Shown here: piece by piece, positions 36,612 to 48,201 of the stretch
How the letters are laid out: every line of letters begins with the position of its first letter
How positions within the stretch are numbered: position 1 is the stretch's first letter
DNA from: Galeruca laticollis
Lineage: Eukaryota > Arthropoda > Insecta > Coleoptera > Chrysomelidae
Reading direction: 5' to 3'
DNA length: 64,000 bases
Assembly: GCA_963921935.1 (NCBI GenBank)
Contig: OY998176.1
Span: 170,124,445-170,188,444, forward strand
Program-made: the position numbers and the translations under genes
The notes under the pieces: model-generated
The model's database searches: none
Told to the model about the DNA's origin: nothing
The model's input: the letters and a program-made list of their open reading frames with translations, nothing else

Positions 36612-36903
36612 AGAGATTGTGCGTTCTTATAGGCCTGGCATAGAATGGAAATCTAGTTGGCGCCCTTTTTCTTTTATACATCTTTTTGATATTGCGGATT
36701 CCCAGGAACATTTGACTCGATCCACGACCCTCTCCATTCGAGCGAAGCCGAAGGCCGTAAAGGTTGAAGTCCTGGGACAACCAAGGAACCTCACCAACTG
36801 TTAATTTTTTTGAAAGAGGAAATTGGTAGGTTACACCTTTCTCTTTTCTGATTGAGGTTCTACAAGTAAAAACACAAAATAACAACAATGAATAGGTAGA
36901 CAC
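36612..36903 (-). other. Open frame shared by both inverted arms, left copy
   Basis: The frame of 97 codons contains FNLYGLRLRSNGEGRGSSQM and KKMYKRKRAPTRFPFYARPI. The right arm copy (39618-39800, + strand) encodes nearly the same 60 residues without a stop. I do not recognise the protein; no domain is evident. The shared openness may be chance in a young duplication or a trace of a coding sequence captured by the element. Confidence 0.3.
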
Positions 36904-37440
36904 ACAAATATGTTTGAAAATTTATATCAACAAAAGAAAACAAAATGCGCATACTACTGAAATAATAAGTTTACACATGTTTTTGAACTAAGCCAAGAAA
37001 AATATCAAAAAATGTTTGAATGGTTAAATTTTTTTGGTTTTTTTGAATACCTTTTTTTGGAATTTCAGATTCTTTCAGGAATTCTTGATTTTTTTTTGTT
37101 TTTAACTATTTTTTGATAAATTGTTTTTTTGTCTGTATTGCATATTTTGAATTTTGGGTTACATCTAGACCAAATACATAGACGTATTGCCCCAACAAGA
37201 GTTGATACTTACTTTCGTTTCCCATAAATTGTCATACCATAAGCTATATATGAGAATCGGCAAGGAGTCAATACCTTCCATCCCATGGATGGAGGAAGCA
37301 ATAGCTATAACATACAATAAAACCCAGATTATCATTCTTTCTATGAGTACATTTTAAAATGGAATTGCCTGAGGATGCTGTACACGCTAGATATGAATTC
37401 AGTGAATGAAAAGACGAGTACTGAGTGTGCCAACATATGA

Positions 37441-37728
37441 TAGGTGTCAAAAAACATCAAACACTGTAACTGCTACATACAATGAAATAAAATGTTTGAT
37501 GTTACATCATTATTTATTAAAAATTTGTTAAAATTACCCTATAAAGAGGGTGTACAGACATATCATTTGGTTGATAATTTCAAATTAGACGGTTCGTTAT
37601 GTGATTTACAATTGTACACCCTCTTTATAGGGTTCTTTTAACAAATTTTACTTAAATAATGATGTAACATAAAACATTTTATTTCATTGTATGTAGCAGT
37701 TACAGGGTTTGATGGTTTTTGACACCTG
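37441..37728. repeat. Palindromic MITE, about 290 bp
   Basis: TAGGTGTCAAAAAACATCAA at the left pairs with the complement of the right end (TTTGATGGTTTTTGACACCT). Inner blocks CCCTATAAAGAGGGTGTACA and TGTACACCCTCTTTATAGGG meet around a 50-bp loop. It is found only in the left arm of the large inverted repeat, so it inserted after the arms formed. Confidence 0.75.
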
Positions 37729-38475
37729 TTTTATGTTTATTTTCTTGACGACAGCTTTGAAAATGCTCCAATGGCTGAGAGCTCTTAGCTGGAGTTTTAA
37801 TCAAATAACACACTCAGTACTCGTTTTTTCTTTCACTCAATTCACATTTTAAAATGTCCAAAATTATAGCATGCTATATTGAATACAATAAAACTTACCA
37901 TCAATTTTTGATAATTTCCACTCATATGGGAAGGCGAATCAAACTGTGTCAATAACCTCCCTTCGTCTTTCTCAAATCTTAAGAAACACTGTCTTTTAAA
38001 AGGAAGGGAACATATCCTCCATCGTTTCCTCGTCGACAAATTTAATGATTTATTACCACTGCGTTTCAGCCATATTAATTTTATCTCCCTGGGTTGGAGG
38101 AACAAAAATGTATAAAGAAATATTTACTTCCAGTAATGCAGCAATTTTCAGTTTAGCTAATGTAAAAAACAACCATGATCTCTGGAGCTGTCGATAAAAT
38201 TAGTAAAAATTCTGTTTGATAAAAATAGAGAAAATGGTTGGTAATTGAGAAAGAAAAAATGCTCAAATTCTGTTAATAAAACTTACCGAGTACACCACTT
38301 ATTATACTCTTTCAGAATACACTTTGACATTGTCTTTACAATTAATAACAATTAAGCAACGAAAAAACAGATAAATATTACACTATAGCAATTAAAAAAT
38401 ACACCAAAATACCGAAACCTTATAATAACCTCAACACTTGCACTAAGAAACGATAGCCTGTGGGGGCGAGCAATA

Positions 38476-38767
38476 TGACATCGCGCATACGCACTAATGA
38501 AAATCAATAAAATTTTATTACTAACGACGTTACAGTTTTCGTTTATTTTTTGGAACTATCTATCGACTTTAGTTACTCGACAGGCTCTATACATGGCAGT
38601 GTCCCTAGCCTGGATACATTGATGCATGCTAGGGACACTACAGACCGTGCCATCTATAGAGCCTGTCGAGTAACTAAAATCGGTAGATTTTAAAAAATTA
38701 ACGAAACCTGTAATGTCGTGAGTAATCAAATGTTATTGATTTTTATAATTGCGTACGCGCGATTTCA
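38476..38767. repeat. Palindromic foldback at the centre of the large inverted repeat
   Basis: The left half (ATCGCGCATACGC, then GACAGGCTCTATACATGGCA, then TGTCCCTAGC) is mirrored by GCTAGGGACA, then TGCCATCTATAGAGCCTGTC, then GCGTACGCGCGAT. The centre is near 38620. It resembles a full MITE whose tips are the GCGTAYGCGCGAT words. Confidence 0.7.
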
Positions 38768-39617
38768 TTAAATTTGTCGACGACAAAACAATAAACAATA
38801 GAGGATATGTCACCTTCATTTTCAAAAACAGTGTTTCTCTAGATTTGAGAAAGACCGAGGGAGCTCTCATATGGCTTCCCATATGAGAGGAAATTAACAA
38901 AAACCGAAGGTAAGTTTTATTGTATTCAAAATAGCATGCTATAATTTTGGACACTTTAAAATTTACCAATTGAAAAAATAATAATCTGGGTTTTATTACA
39001 TTATATAAATGTTCCCTACACCAATGAAGGTGTTGACCCTTTTCCACCTTCACCACACGTGGAAAAAATTCCCTCCACCAGCTATGTGATGGAAGGTATT
39101 GAGCCCTTGCCGATTTTCATATATAGCTCATGGTATGACAATTTATGGAAAATGTAAGTGAGTGTTAACTTTCGTTGAGCCATTACGTCTAAATATTTGG
39201 TCTAGCGGTAACAAAAAATCCATAATATCCAATAGACAAAAAATAAAAAAAACACAATGAATCAAAAAGTAGTTCGGAAATCCAAAAAATATTTAATAAC
39301 CAAAAAAAATCCAGAATTCCAAAAAAAATTCAATAACTCCAAAAAAAGGAATTCAAAAAAACCGAAAAAATGTCAACATTCAAACATTTTGTCATAATCT
39401 TTTGGCTTTGTACAGAAACATGTGTAAACTTATTATTTCAATAGTAAGAGCATTTTGTTTTCTTTTGTTGATATAAATTTTCAAACATATTTGTGTGTTT
39501 ACCCATTTATTGTTGTTATTTTGTGTTTTTACTTGTAGAACCTCAATCAGAAAAGAGAAAGGTGTAACCTACCAATTTCCTCTTTAAAAAAAATTAACAG
39601 TTGGTAAGGTTCCTTGG

Positions 39618-39896
39618 TTGTCCCAGGTCTTCAACCTTTACGGCCTCCAGCTTCGCTCGAGTGGAGACGGTCGTGGATCGAGTCAAATGTTCCTGGGAAT
39701 CCACAATATCATAAAGATGTATAAAAGAAAAAGGGCGCCAGCTAGATTTCTATTCTATGCCAGGCCTATAAGTACGCACAATCTCAAACATTTTTGTGTG
39801 TTTGCTAATTTATTGTTTTTTTTTGTGTGTTTACTTGTTGCTGCTCAACCAGAAACCAGAATGGACAAGAAGGTGAGATTTTTAAGACACCTTTAG
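39618..39896 (+). other. Open frame shared by both inverted arms, right copy
   Basis: This is the mirror copy of 36612-36903, with FNLYGLQLRSSGDGRGSSQM and KRKRAPARFLFYARPI. Differences are scattered and include amino-acid changes. No function is recognised. Confidence 0.3.
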
Positions 39897-40175
39897 AAAC
39901 ATTTTAACAGTCATAGACTGCCAGGAGCTGCCGAGTGATTTTAACTGCCTTATGCGTTGTTTTCCTAATAACTGAATGCTTTCAAATGTAGAAATATACA
40001 TATATGCAATATACTTTGTTCAAGCTTGTGATACAGAACTATTTATTACTTCTAGTAAAGAAATAAAGATGCGTTTTAAGTGGAACTGAAATGTTAGATA
40101 TATTATTATAAATGTTGTACAATCATAAGTGCTGTTTAGCACTCTTATATGTAATTACTTTGCACATTGTATTTA

Positions 40176-40353
40176 CAGAGCAGGGCAAAAGTTAACTTTT
40201 CCTTTAAAAATATTCCAATTACTTCTGTTCTAGCAGTCACAGTAATTATATTCAAATATTTTCTTTCACAGAAATAGTAGTTAACTACTCATTGCTAACA
40301 CTTTTTTTAAATTAGTAGTTAGCAGTTATACTCCAGTAGTTTGTCCAGCTCTG
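40176..40353. mobile_element. hAT-type MITE, right arm copy
   Basis: CAGAGCAGGGC begins it and CCAGCTCTG ends it; flanks TGTATTTA and TGTGTTTT are similar 8-mers. It is the inverted counterpart of 31774-31962. Confidence 0.65.
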
Positions 40354-40908
40354 TGTGTTTTTAGGAGTATAATAATTATTAAATGAATTAATATAAACTT
40401 ATCATGAATAATTTTATACTTTTATCTAGATTTAACATCATTTCAAAATCTAATGATAATCCAATTTAGAATGTATGATCCTCAAATCCTTATTTAATTG
40501 GTGCATTGTTTCTACATTATATATTCTGTATGTTAAAAAAGTACTTTGTTGAAGGAATTATTCGTTGTGTATTTTTATACCAAAATAAATAAACTGTTTA
40601 TATGATTATTGTTTTATTTTTTCCAATTTACCCATTAATAGTCCATCTTTCGATATTTCATTTAATTTAACTCAACATCTAATCATTATTGAGTTAATGG
40701 AGTTAAATTGAATGAAACACCAAATGATGGACTATAAATGCTTATTTTGAAATAAAATAATTAGAATACAGTGAATTTGAATATACCGCCAAAACCTAAA
40801 CCTACAGAAATCTTTTTAATATCACTCAATTGTTCAGTCGACAGGTTCCTTTGATGGCGCCACAATCCGTGTCTCATCTATATGTGGGTTATCTGTGAAT
40901 TGATGCAC

Positions 40909-42234
40909 AGTACTGAGACTTCTCGGTTGGCTACAAAATGGAGATCGCTAATTCTACCTGTCCTCCTGAACAGACCGCGCCTACTGAAAGGTTAAACATT
41001 TTGAAGTGATAATAATTGCCTTGAAATCAATTTCAAAAGTGGGCATTGATAAGAAGAAGTAGGTGTGACAATCAGAAATAACCTAAAACAAAACCAATCG
41101 CAAATATCCTGAAATTGTCATCTCGCCTTTCATTTTAACGAAACAATTTAATAAATAGAAGTCGGAGTCACATTTTTTTATCCATTGTAGAGGTTTCAGA
41201 CCATGCTTATTCTAAATTCGTTCATACCTAAATTCTAACTCTTACTGTTCGTACACTGAACCTTAAAATGGACGGACGGACACCAAAAGCCAGAATATAA
41301 GTATTTGATTCTCCGTCGCTAACGTTCACTTATGATTAAATGACTAAAAGTATAAAATCGAATGTCGTGAGAACAAATTATTTCTAAGGCTTCATATCCT
41401 TCCAGCTATTCAACTAGAATTTATGGTTACTATGACACACTTTTAGTATATAGTTACTACAAATTGGTAAATACCAATAAACCAACCTTAGAGTTAAGTG
41501 CACAAAATCGTTTTCGTAAATTGTAACTAATGAGTAATTAGTACTATTCAGAATGGATATTAAAATAAACGGATACGCTAAAATTTTAGTCTTCCATACG
41601 TTCCTGCTACGTGAATCATGACTATTAAGTAAATAGTTTAGTTAGTAGTTAAGTTAGTTTATTAAATGACGCTTTGTATTTTTTAATAGCTTTTTCTACT
41701 TCCGCTACTAAAACCGCACTTTGAACACGGGTTTGACATGCACAAAACGACTCTTTAAAGTGTTTAAAATGCGAAAAGTCACATCTCGTTTATCTTCTGT
41801 TTTTTAAACGTCAAATCAAGTGTATCTCTTGTTTGTTAAATTTCATTATCCTTGATAATTTTGTTATTCTGCGTCATTTGATTTATCAGTCAGCTGTCAG
41901 TCATCGTCCGTCATGTAATGAATATAATTCAAATATCATATAATGTTTTCTTTCCCGCGGGCGAGGAAAAAGTATAGTAAGCACCTCGTGTTAAAAACGT
42001 CTTCAGTCACTCGTTTCACAAGGAACTCGTTCCACTTCGCTTCACTCGTGCCTAGTGAAACTCGTGACTAAAGTAACCGTTTTGACACTTGGTACTTAAT
42101 AAACTATATCGCATTCAGTGTTCCACCACGCAACCGTGTATGTTTTTTTAGTGTTTTTGTTTTTCCCATAAATTTTCTGCTGCATTGTTGATAATTTTTG
42201 TGAATTAGTTCATAATATTGTCAATTTTCTAGAT
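40909..42234. other. Intronic sequence, no gene seen
   Basis: No long open frame. Around 41990-42090 there is a short inverted repeat of GTCACTCG/CGAGTGAC-like words rich in ACTCGT, resembling a small repeat fragment. Confidence 0.4.
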
Positions 42235-42960
42235 TAACGGGTGACAGAGCGATGTTGTCTTCAATGTAATTGCTGGAATTTGGCCAATCGGGATGTTTTA
42301 TTTTCCATTTTGGAACAGTAGGGTATGCAGTGGCGGAGTTTTGATCGAAGATCGTAATTTTGATTGAATAACGGTCGCTTCCATTTAAATATGATATAGT
42401 ATCCCAGGAAATTAGAGGTGAGATAGTTGAATGGCATATTTATAAATCGATTGCTGATTTCGTGCTTGTGTGAACATTATTTATTGTAGGTCTATCGCCA
42501 TTTAAGATATTCAGTTTATGTGCATCTAGTATTTTTCCGGTTCTTCTGCCTTTTGCGATAAAACCTGTTGATTCTCAAATAGGATTCTGGTTGTTAAAAT
42601 CACTCAAAAAAATTAGAGGCGATGGAACTTGTGGCAAATATGTTAATGATGTCTTGTCAGGTAATTACTTGATCAGGAGGAATATAGATGTTGCTGCACA
42701 TATTAATTGCTTCTAAATTTGTATTTAGTGTTATATTGTTTTTTCGTAACAAGTATTTACATACTTAGCTACGCCTCGGCTTGCTTTTCTATCAAAACAG
42801 GAACAATTGTTTAAGTCGTGAATGTGTCGTCGTTTAAAGTTAGTTTCTTGAATGCAAATAATTAATGGTGAAGTATTTTGAGCATTTCATAATGGGTGTA
42901 AAACACATTTATGTTCCATTGCAATAAATTGAAGGTAATATTATGTAAGTTCAGTAAGGG
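42235..42960 (-). pseudogene. LINE APE endonuclease domain, broken
   Basis: The - strand shows PLIICIQETNFKRR (the QET catalytic block) near 42800-42870, then DFNNQNPI (GDFNAHNPLW block) near 42590, and LNILNGDRPT with a SAIDL block near 42440-42500. These are the conserved segments of the exonuclease/endonuclease/phosphatase fold used by LINEs to nick target DNA. Stops interrupt it. Confidence 0.6.
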
Positions 42961-43149
42961 ATTCCAGAGATGTGGTAAGAGAAAAGTCAGATTCGGCATC
43001 TTCTCCTGATTTTAAAAGCATCAGTTGTTTCATAATTCTTTTTTTTGGTTTAGTGTATTTTCTCTTCATTTGGCGGTTACAGGTATATGAATGTATTTTA
43101 GTTAAGAGTTGCAATAATTCAAGTATATCAGAGGTGTAATCTTTTGCTT

Positions 43150-44220
43150 TACTGAGAGGGTCAGCTGATCCTTGTACGTTCTAAAAAAAGTCGATTTTTG
43201 GTTCAAAAGAGTTTCATAGTCACATAATTCTTCGATAAGTTCCATTTAATTTTCCAGTATGATGGTTGACTTAGAAGTAGACTTCGCTTTTTTGGTTTTT
43301 TCATCGGTTTACTGAAGCTTGTGTGTGATGTTGTAGTATCGGAAGGAGGTGTTACGATTTCGGTAATATTTCCTTTCGAAGTTGCTTTATTTTTTGGGGT
43401 ATCGATGTCAGTAGCCGTCGGTGTTTGTGAAGAATTTGATATTTCTTCTAGGGATCTTTTGTTGCTATGTGTTTCAGCAAGGTGAGTGATATTCGGAGTT
43501 GTTGCAGGTGCTGTCAAATTTGCTGTAATGAGCATGGACATTGAAATTGCTAGTATATTTGTTAGTGGCTCAGAGCTTTACTAGCTGGCTGAGTTTAGAG
43601 TAGTTTGGCTGGTTGTAGCTGTCGAGTGTGGTGAAAAAGTGTCGCCTGTTGGTTGGGGTGGCAGCTTTGAAGTGTAAGTGTTAGATAAGTAACCATGTTG
43701 TTTGCAATGATAACACAAATTATCTACAGCAAGAAAAATACGATATGTGTTGTCATCATAACATATCAAAACTGAGTCTGGTATCGGAATTGTGGGAGGT
43801 ATAATATATATCTGGTTCCTGAAGCTGAATATGTGTTTATAATCGGGGTTGGTGTTGCCAATTCTTTAAAAGGAAATTGTAGAAGACGGCTTGAAGTCGA
43901 GATGTTCAAGTTCCCTCTGTAGTACGTCATAAGGAATGGTGAGATATACATTGAAAAAAAGTAGTCTTTCGTTTGGTGTGTTTAGTCTGCGTGCTTGTAT
44001 CACTTCGTTATTATCTTCATACGCCCATCATGTTTAATGATAAAATCATCTACGATTTCCTTACTTGAGAGATAAATACATATCAGATTGTTTGAAATTC
44101 TAGATGGGAATAATATGTCTTTTTGACTTTGGACCCAATAACCAGAGGATATACTTCTAATTTTATAATATATAGAGAACTAAAAACGAAGGCTTGTAGT
44201 TTAGATGGGAAAGTGGGTAT
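43150..44220 (-). pseudogene. LINE ORF1 (nucleic-acid-binding protein), broken
   Basis: Recognisable pieces in order are a block with KEIVDDFIIKHDGRMK (about 44030), RRLNTPNERLLFFNVYLTIP (about 43950), DSVLICYDDNTYRIFLAV, and a zinc-knuckle remnant LCYHCKQHGYLSNTY in which the final Cys is Tyr. A Thr/Ser/Pro-rich tail follows (43203-43541: HSNKRSLEEISNSSQTPTA). ORF1 proteins of this type coat LINE RNA. There is a stop near 43875 and frameshifts near 43990 and 43770. Confidence 0.6.
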
Positions 44221-45197
44221 GGTAGGTTGTTGTTTGCTACTACTTTAGAGTACGAAGGTGGTTCCGTTAGGATTCGTTTAGCCTGAATACGGCACTGTGC
44301 CGCATCGGACCCAGCTTATAAGGCTAGTAATGATACAATACCGGTTCAAATTTTTATTGAAAGAATGTGTTACCGTTGAAATATAACACAATTTCTTTAT
44401 ATAAAAGCAAATTTAGGCTTACTTTGTTAGTCTGTGTCATTGACTATGTAGTTATGATCACTTGTATACTGTTTTTTTGAAACTTATTTATCCTAATTCA
44501 CTGTGATGCACGAATTTTTGGGAGCTGATTTCAAAAACACGTTGTGTGGTGTTTATTCAGGACCGACCTCATTTGTAGATTCGATTGTAGTATATTGTAG
44601 TACAAAAAAATTATATTTGGGCTTACATATATTTACAGCTACTGTCATGGAATGACAGTAATTACTGAGTCAGATTTCATGGATTTGGAACTACTAATGC
44701 CATTGGTGAGAGAACCCTTAAGAAATTAATTGCAGTTATACTTGCAGCGATAGTATTTACTAATTTTGTATCATATTAGAGGTTTGTCGGGTTAATGTTT
44801 GTAGATCCAGCATTGATTTGTATTATTTCTTGTAGTTGAGAAATAATCAAATGTTTCAAGCTACTTCAAGTCTCTGTTTCAATCGAATTTATATGGATGC
44901 TGCAGTACATGTAATTTTTCCGTACTTTACCATATAGAAGTTACAATAGCGTCTAGATATAATTAACTACTTCCCGTAACAATTTGTTAATGGTTCAATT
45001 GATGAATTCATTTTTCGGATGTTACAGTATCTACAACGAAAATAAAAATGCTAGTACAATTATCTACATCAATTGTGGTAAGTTTGAGCTTAAAATGATA
45101 TTTTTACATACATACAGGTATTCTGATCATAGTTTTTGAATCGAATTACTTATATTTTTCTCAACTTGATACTTTATTATAATATCATATTTTTCAG
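44221..45197. other. Intron end before the catalytic elongase exon
   Basis: No gene or repeat recognised. It ends with a pyrimidine-rich ATATTTTTCAG acceptor. Confidence 0.5.
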
Positions 45198-45440
45198 GTG
45201 TTTTTTGTACTTAGAAAAAGCTACAGGCAGATAAGTTTTCTCCACGTATACCATCATTGTGTCATATTATTTGGGGCGTGGGTTGGCTGCAAATTCTACT
45301 GGGGTGATACTGTAGTGATTGTGGGTCTTTTGAACTGTGTCGCTCATTCATTGATGTTTACTTATTATTTACTGACATCTCTAGATCCCAAATGGAAACA
45401 TAATTTGATAATGAAGAAAAGTGTAACAATAATACAAATA
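45198..45440 (+). CDS. ELOVL-family fatty acid elongase, catalytic exon with HxxHH box
   Basis: The acceptor is ATTTTTCAG ending 45197 and the donor GTAAGT begins at 45441; both are phase 0. The 81 codons contain VFFVLRKSYRQISFLHVYHH with the metal-binding HVYHH box, then NCVAHSLMFTYY, which matches NxxxHxxMYxYY, and end at TIIQI, the start of the TxxQxxQ motif. These boxes define ELOVL condensing enzymes. The remaining C-terminal exon(s) were not found downstream in the window, which is filled by retrotransposons. The frame has no stop, so the gene appears functional as far as visible. Confidence 0.92.
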
Positions 45441-46036
45441 GTAAGTAACAAAATAATAATTTAACAGATTCAAATTAAACTAAGTGGGTTAGACTCTTTT
45501 ACAAGAGTTCGCATGAGCCTTTTGAGTTTGTATATAATCATATGTATAGTTTGTTTGTTCCCTATGAGAACATATATTATTACGTTATATTTGTACACAG
45601 AGGAAAAAATTCGCTGGCCATTAGCGAATATTCACTTACAGTAGCAAAAGAAACCGATTAAATAGGGGATGAATGACTTATTCATTTACCACAGAAAAAA
45701 CCTTATTGCTGAAACTAAACATTTACATTTAATATAGAGATCACTTATTATAGATACATTTCAAGTAGTCTATTTTATTTACCGTAAATACTTCAGTCGC
45801 TTACAGTTATCTACCTAGATAACTTGCTACTAACTATTTAATATAATATCGTTTATTAAATCTGACATATTGTATACCTATCTTTAGTGATCTATTTATT
45901 TATGTCTAATAACTTTATAACCTATAATTGATGAAATTTATATTTACCTTAGTAATACAGATTATGAGGACTGACTGAAAAGTTTATTTACAGTAATCGA
46001 TTTATTCAATAACCTAAATCTTGGCATTTAGGCTTA
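45441..46036. other. Intron start after the catalytic elongase exon
   Basis: AT-rich; no coding continuation of the elongase found. Confidence 0.5.
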
Positions 46037-46505
46037 TACAGGGTGTCCACTTATATTTCCCCTATTTTAACTGCCTATAAATTCTAAACGGTTCAGGAGG
46101 GAAATATGCGGTTTTCACGGAATTGTTTAATTTTCGTTTAAATGTATTAATTTTGTTCTACCGTTTTTGTTTACGAAACAACAGAAATGGCGAATTTTTG
46201 ACAATTTTTTTATTGACATTGTTAATGAAACGACCAGTATATTTTTTGTAATTTGATAAGTGATCTTCACTTATATAGCGATGGAAACTTTTCAAAATCG
46301 GTTAGCAATTGACGGAAATTGTAAAACTCTGCCATTTTTGTTTTGATGTAATCGGGAGTGATGGACAAAATCCAATCTATTCGACTAAAACTTGTACTAA
46401 AATCAAACATTTCAGTAAAAACCGCATATTTCTAATCTGCACCGTTTAGAATTTATAAGCATTTAAAGTTTATGAGGGGAAAATATAAGGGGCTCCCGGT
46501 ACTGA
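46037..46505. mobile_element. Palindromic MITE starting TACAGGGTGTCC
   Basis: TTATATTTCCCCTATTTTAA at the left pairs with the complement of the right end (GAGGGGAAAATATAAGGGG). Inner AAATATGCGGTTTTCAC and its mirror near 46425 also pair. The outer tips are partly degraded. A TA at the tip suggests the Tc1/mariner group; that is an inference. Confidence 0.6.
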
Positions 46506-47163
46506 AAACTAATCCAAAATTGAAATTTTATAGACCAGGTATGTCAAATGTATTTTATAAAATATAATTATAAATTAACAGATTTGGAATATAAACTTCA
46601 AATTTCATATTTTTTCCATCATTATTTTTCCATATTTGCGAAACACAGGAATGGGTTAAAAAAAGCAAATTTATAAAAAACATTTATTTTGAACTTAAGA
46701 AATTAACATATGTATTTTTTTAAGTAATTAAAAAATAACTTTTCAAAATATAAAATTTTCTCAAAGTAACCAAAAATAAAAGTAAGTTAAAAATAATGAG
46801 GAACGTTTTCAGTCTTAGTACAATAATACAAATCAAACAAAAACATTTAAATTTTAAAATATTGACTTTCTTAACAAAAAATACGAATTTGATAAAAGTA
46901 ACTTAAAAGTAGTAAGGAATTAGTTTTCAGTCGAAGAACCGACAATACAAAAACATGTAGATAAGTTTTAAACTTATTGATTTTCTTAAACTCACCTAAA
47001 AGTCGAAAATAAAAGTAAAAAATAGTATAAGGAAAGTTTTCAGTCTAAGTACAGTACAAATCATATAGGAACACGTGAGTTTTGAAATTATTAATTTTTT
47101 TTTAAATCATACAAAATAAAAAAAGAAAACAATAAGGAACATTCTCATACAAAAACAAATGCT
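46506..47163. other. Unassigned AT-rich sequence
   Basis: It is rich in ACTTAAAAGTA and TTTTCAGTC(T/G)AAG words that recur three times (about 46805, 46930, 47040), suggesting a decayed local tandem repeat. No gene. Confidence 0.4.
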
Positions 47164-48037
47164 ATACAGGGTGCGGCTGATAAAACCGTCGCTTAGAGAA
47201 ATGTTGAAATCCAAAAGCATTTCAAATCTGAAAATTGGCTTTAGAGATCTCTCAAATCGACGGCTGCAACTGTAAGACATTTCAAAATTTTCATTTTCCC
47301 TAATCCAAACGAAAAAGTGATTATTAATCAACCTTATATTACGGACATGGTAATTATACGATTTAGACGAGCAGTATCTCGGAACTGGACAGTAGTACAG
47401 AATTGTAATTTTGGTGGTATAAAACAATGCTGTAGATTTTCTTTTGTAATTATGTTACCCAATAACAATTTTGTTTTGGCTTACGTGACATCAAATTCAA
47501 ACTTAATGGGACCACCTGCATATTTTTACATTTTTAAGTTTTTCTCGATAACACGATTCCAAAAAACTAGCACACTTGTGGTCTAAAACGATTAATTACA
47601 GGTACATCTGCTTAAGAATACTTGTCCCTCGATAAATAAGACAAGCAATCTATCAGAACTAGAATTGAATTGAATTTGTAATTAAAATACAATCCTGCAA
47701 CATTATAATTGTACTTAATTTATAAATTCAAAATGAACTGCCCAGTTCAGGTTTTGCTTGTCTTAACCATCATGGGACAAATATTTTTAATTGGCTGTAG
47801 CTCTTAAATTAGTCGTTTTACACCACAAGTATGCTACTTTGTTAGAATCGTGACAGAGAAATGTAAAAATATACAAATTGTCCCATTAATATAGGTACAA
47901 AAAGGTAATTGGTGACACAATAAAAAAAAGAAAAGCTGCAGAATCTGTTCTAATATACAGCCTCAAAATTGAAATTCTGTACTACTGTTCAGTTCCGAGA
48001 TATTGCTTGTCTAAATCGTCGTGAGACACCCTGTATA
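47164..48037. mobile_element. Foldback/MITE complex bounded by TACAGGGTG and CACCCTGTA
   Basis: A clear palindrome spans about 47355-48037. CGATTTAGACGAGCAGTATC pairs with the complement of the block at 47995-48020, and GTGGTCTAAAACGA (about 47577) with TCGTTTTACACCAC (about 47812). The first 190 bases (from TACAGGGTGCGGCTG) are not part of the palindrome and may be a second MITE end. The open frames here are repeat by-products. Confidence 0.55.
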
Positions 48038-48201
48038 AAGATTTGTTTTAACTTACATGAGAAATAAGAAAATATTTAAAAAAAAAGTAATGTTAGTTCT
48101 GCTATAAGAGTGTACATTCAAAGTGACCATCTGAGAATAAAATTGAATCTCTGAAAAGCAAGATAGATTATCAGTTATCTTAGCTTCATATGCAAACATA
48201 T

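Larger units (their letters stand above)
31238..40908. repeat. Large interrupted inverted repeat, about 9.7 kb overall
   Basis: Three pairs of inverted segments nest around a centre near 38.2-38.4 kb: 31238-32240 with 39893-40908; 36605-37300 with 39075-39790; 37835-38050 with 38764-38975. Matching is roughly 85-93% by eye. An example is CCATCATTTGGCATTTCATT (about 31411) against the complement of the block near 40720. The left arm is split by about 4.4 kb (32241-36604) containing a piggyBac relic, where the right arm has only about 100 bp. It could be a giant foldback transposon or an inverted duplication. Confidence 0.75.
42235..44220 (-). mobile_element. Non-LTR retrotransposon (LINE) fragment: ORF1 and endonuclease
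   Basis: Reading leftward, an ORF1-type protein (44220 to about 43150) is followed by an APE-type endonuclease (about 42960 to 42235). The reverse transcriptase, expected further left, is absent: the match stops near 42235. Many stops and frame changes show age. Clade is uncertain (I- or jockey-like ORF1 with zinc knuckle). Confidence 0.7.

Noticed and set aside
31238..40908. Maverick/Polinton because of long inverted arms
   Set aside because: No protein-primed polymerase, retroviral-like integrase, ATPase or capsid genes lie between the arms; only a piggyBac relic and MITEs.
42235..44220. Host RNA-binding protein gene with zinc knuckle
   Set aside because: The knuckle is degraded, the frame is full of stops, and an APE endonuclease follows in LINE order.
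47317..47586. Possible next elongase exon on the + strand
   Set aside because: The frame belongs to the palindromic MITE and has no ELOVL motif or matching splice sites.
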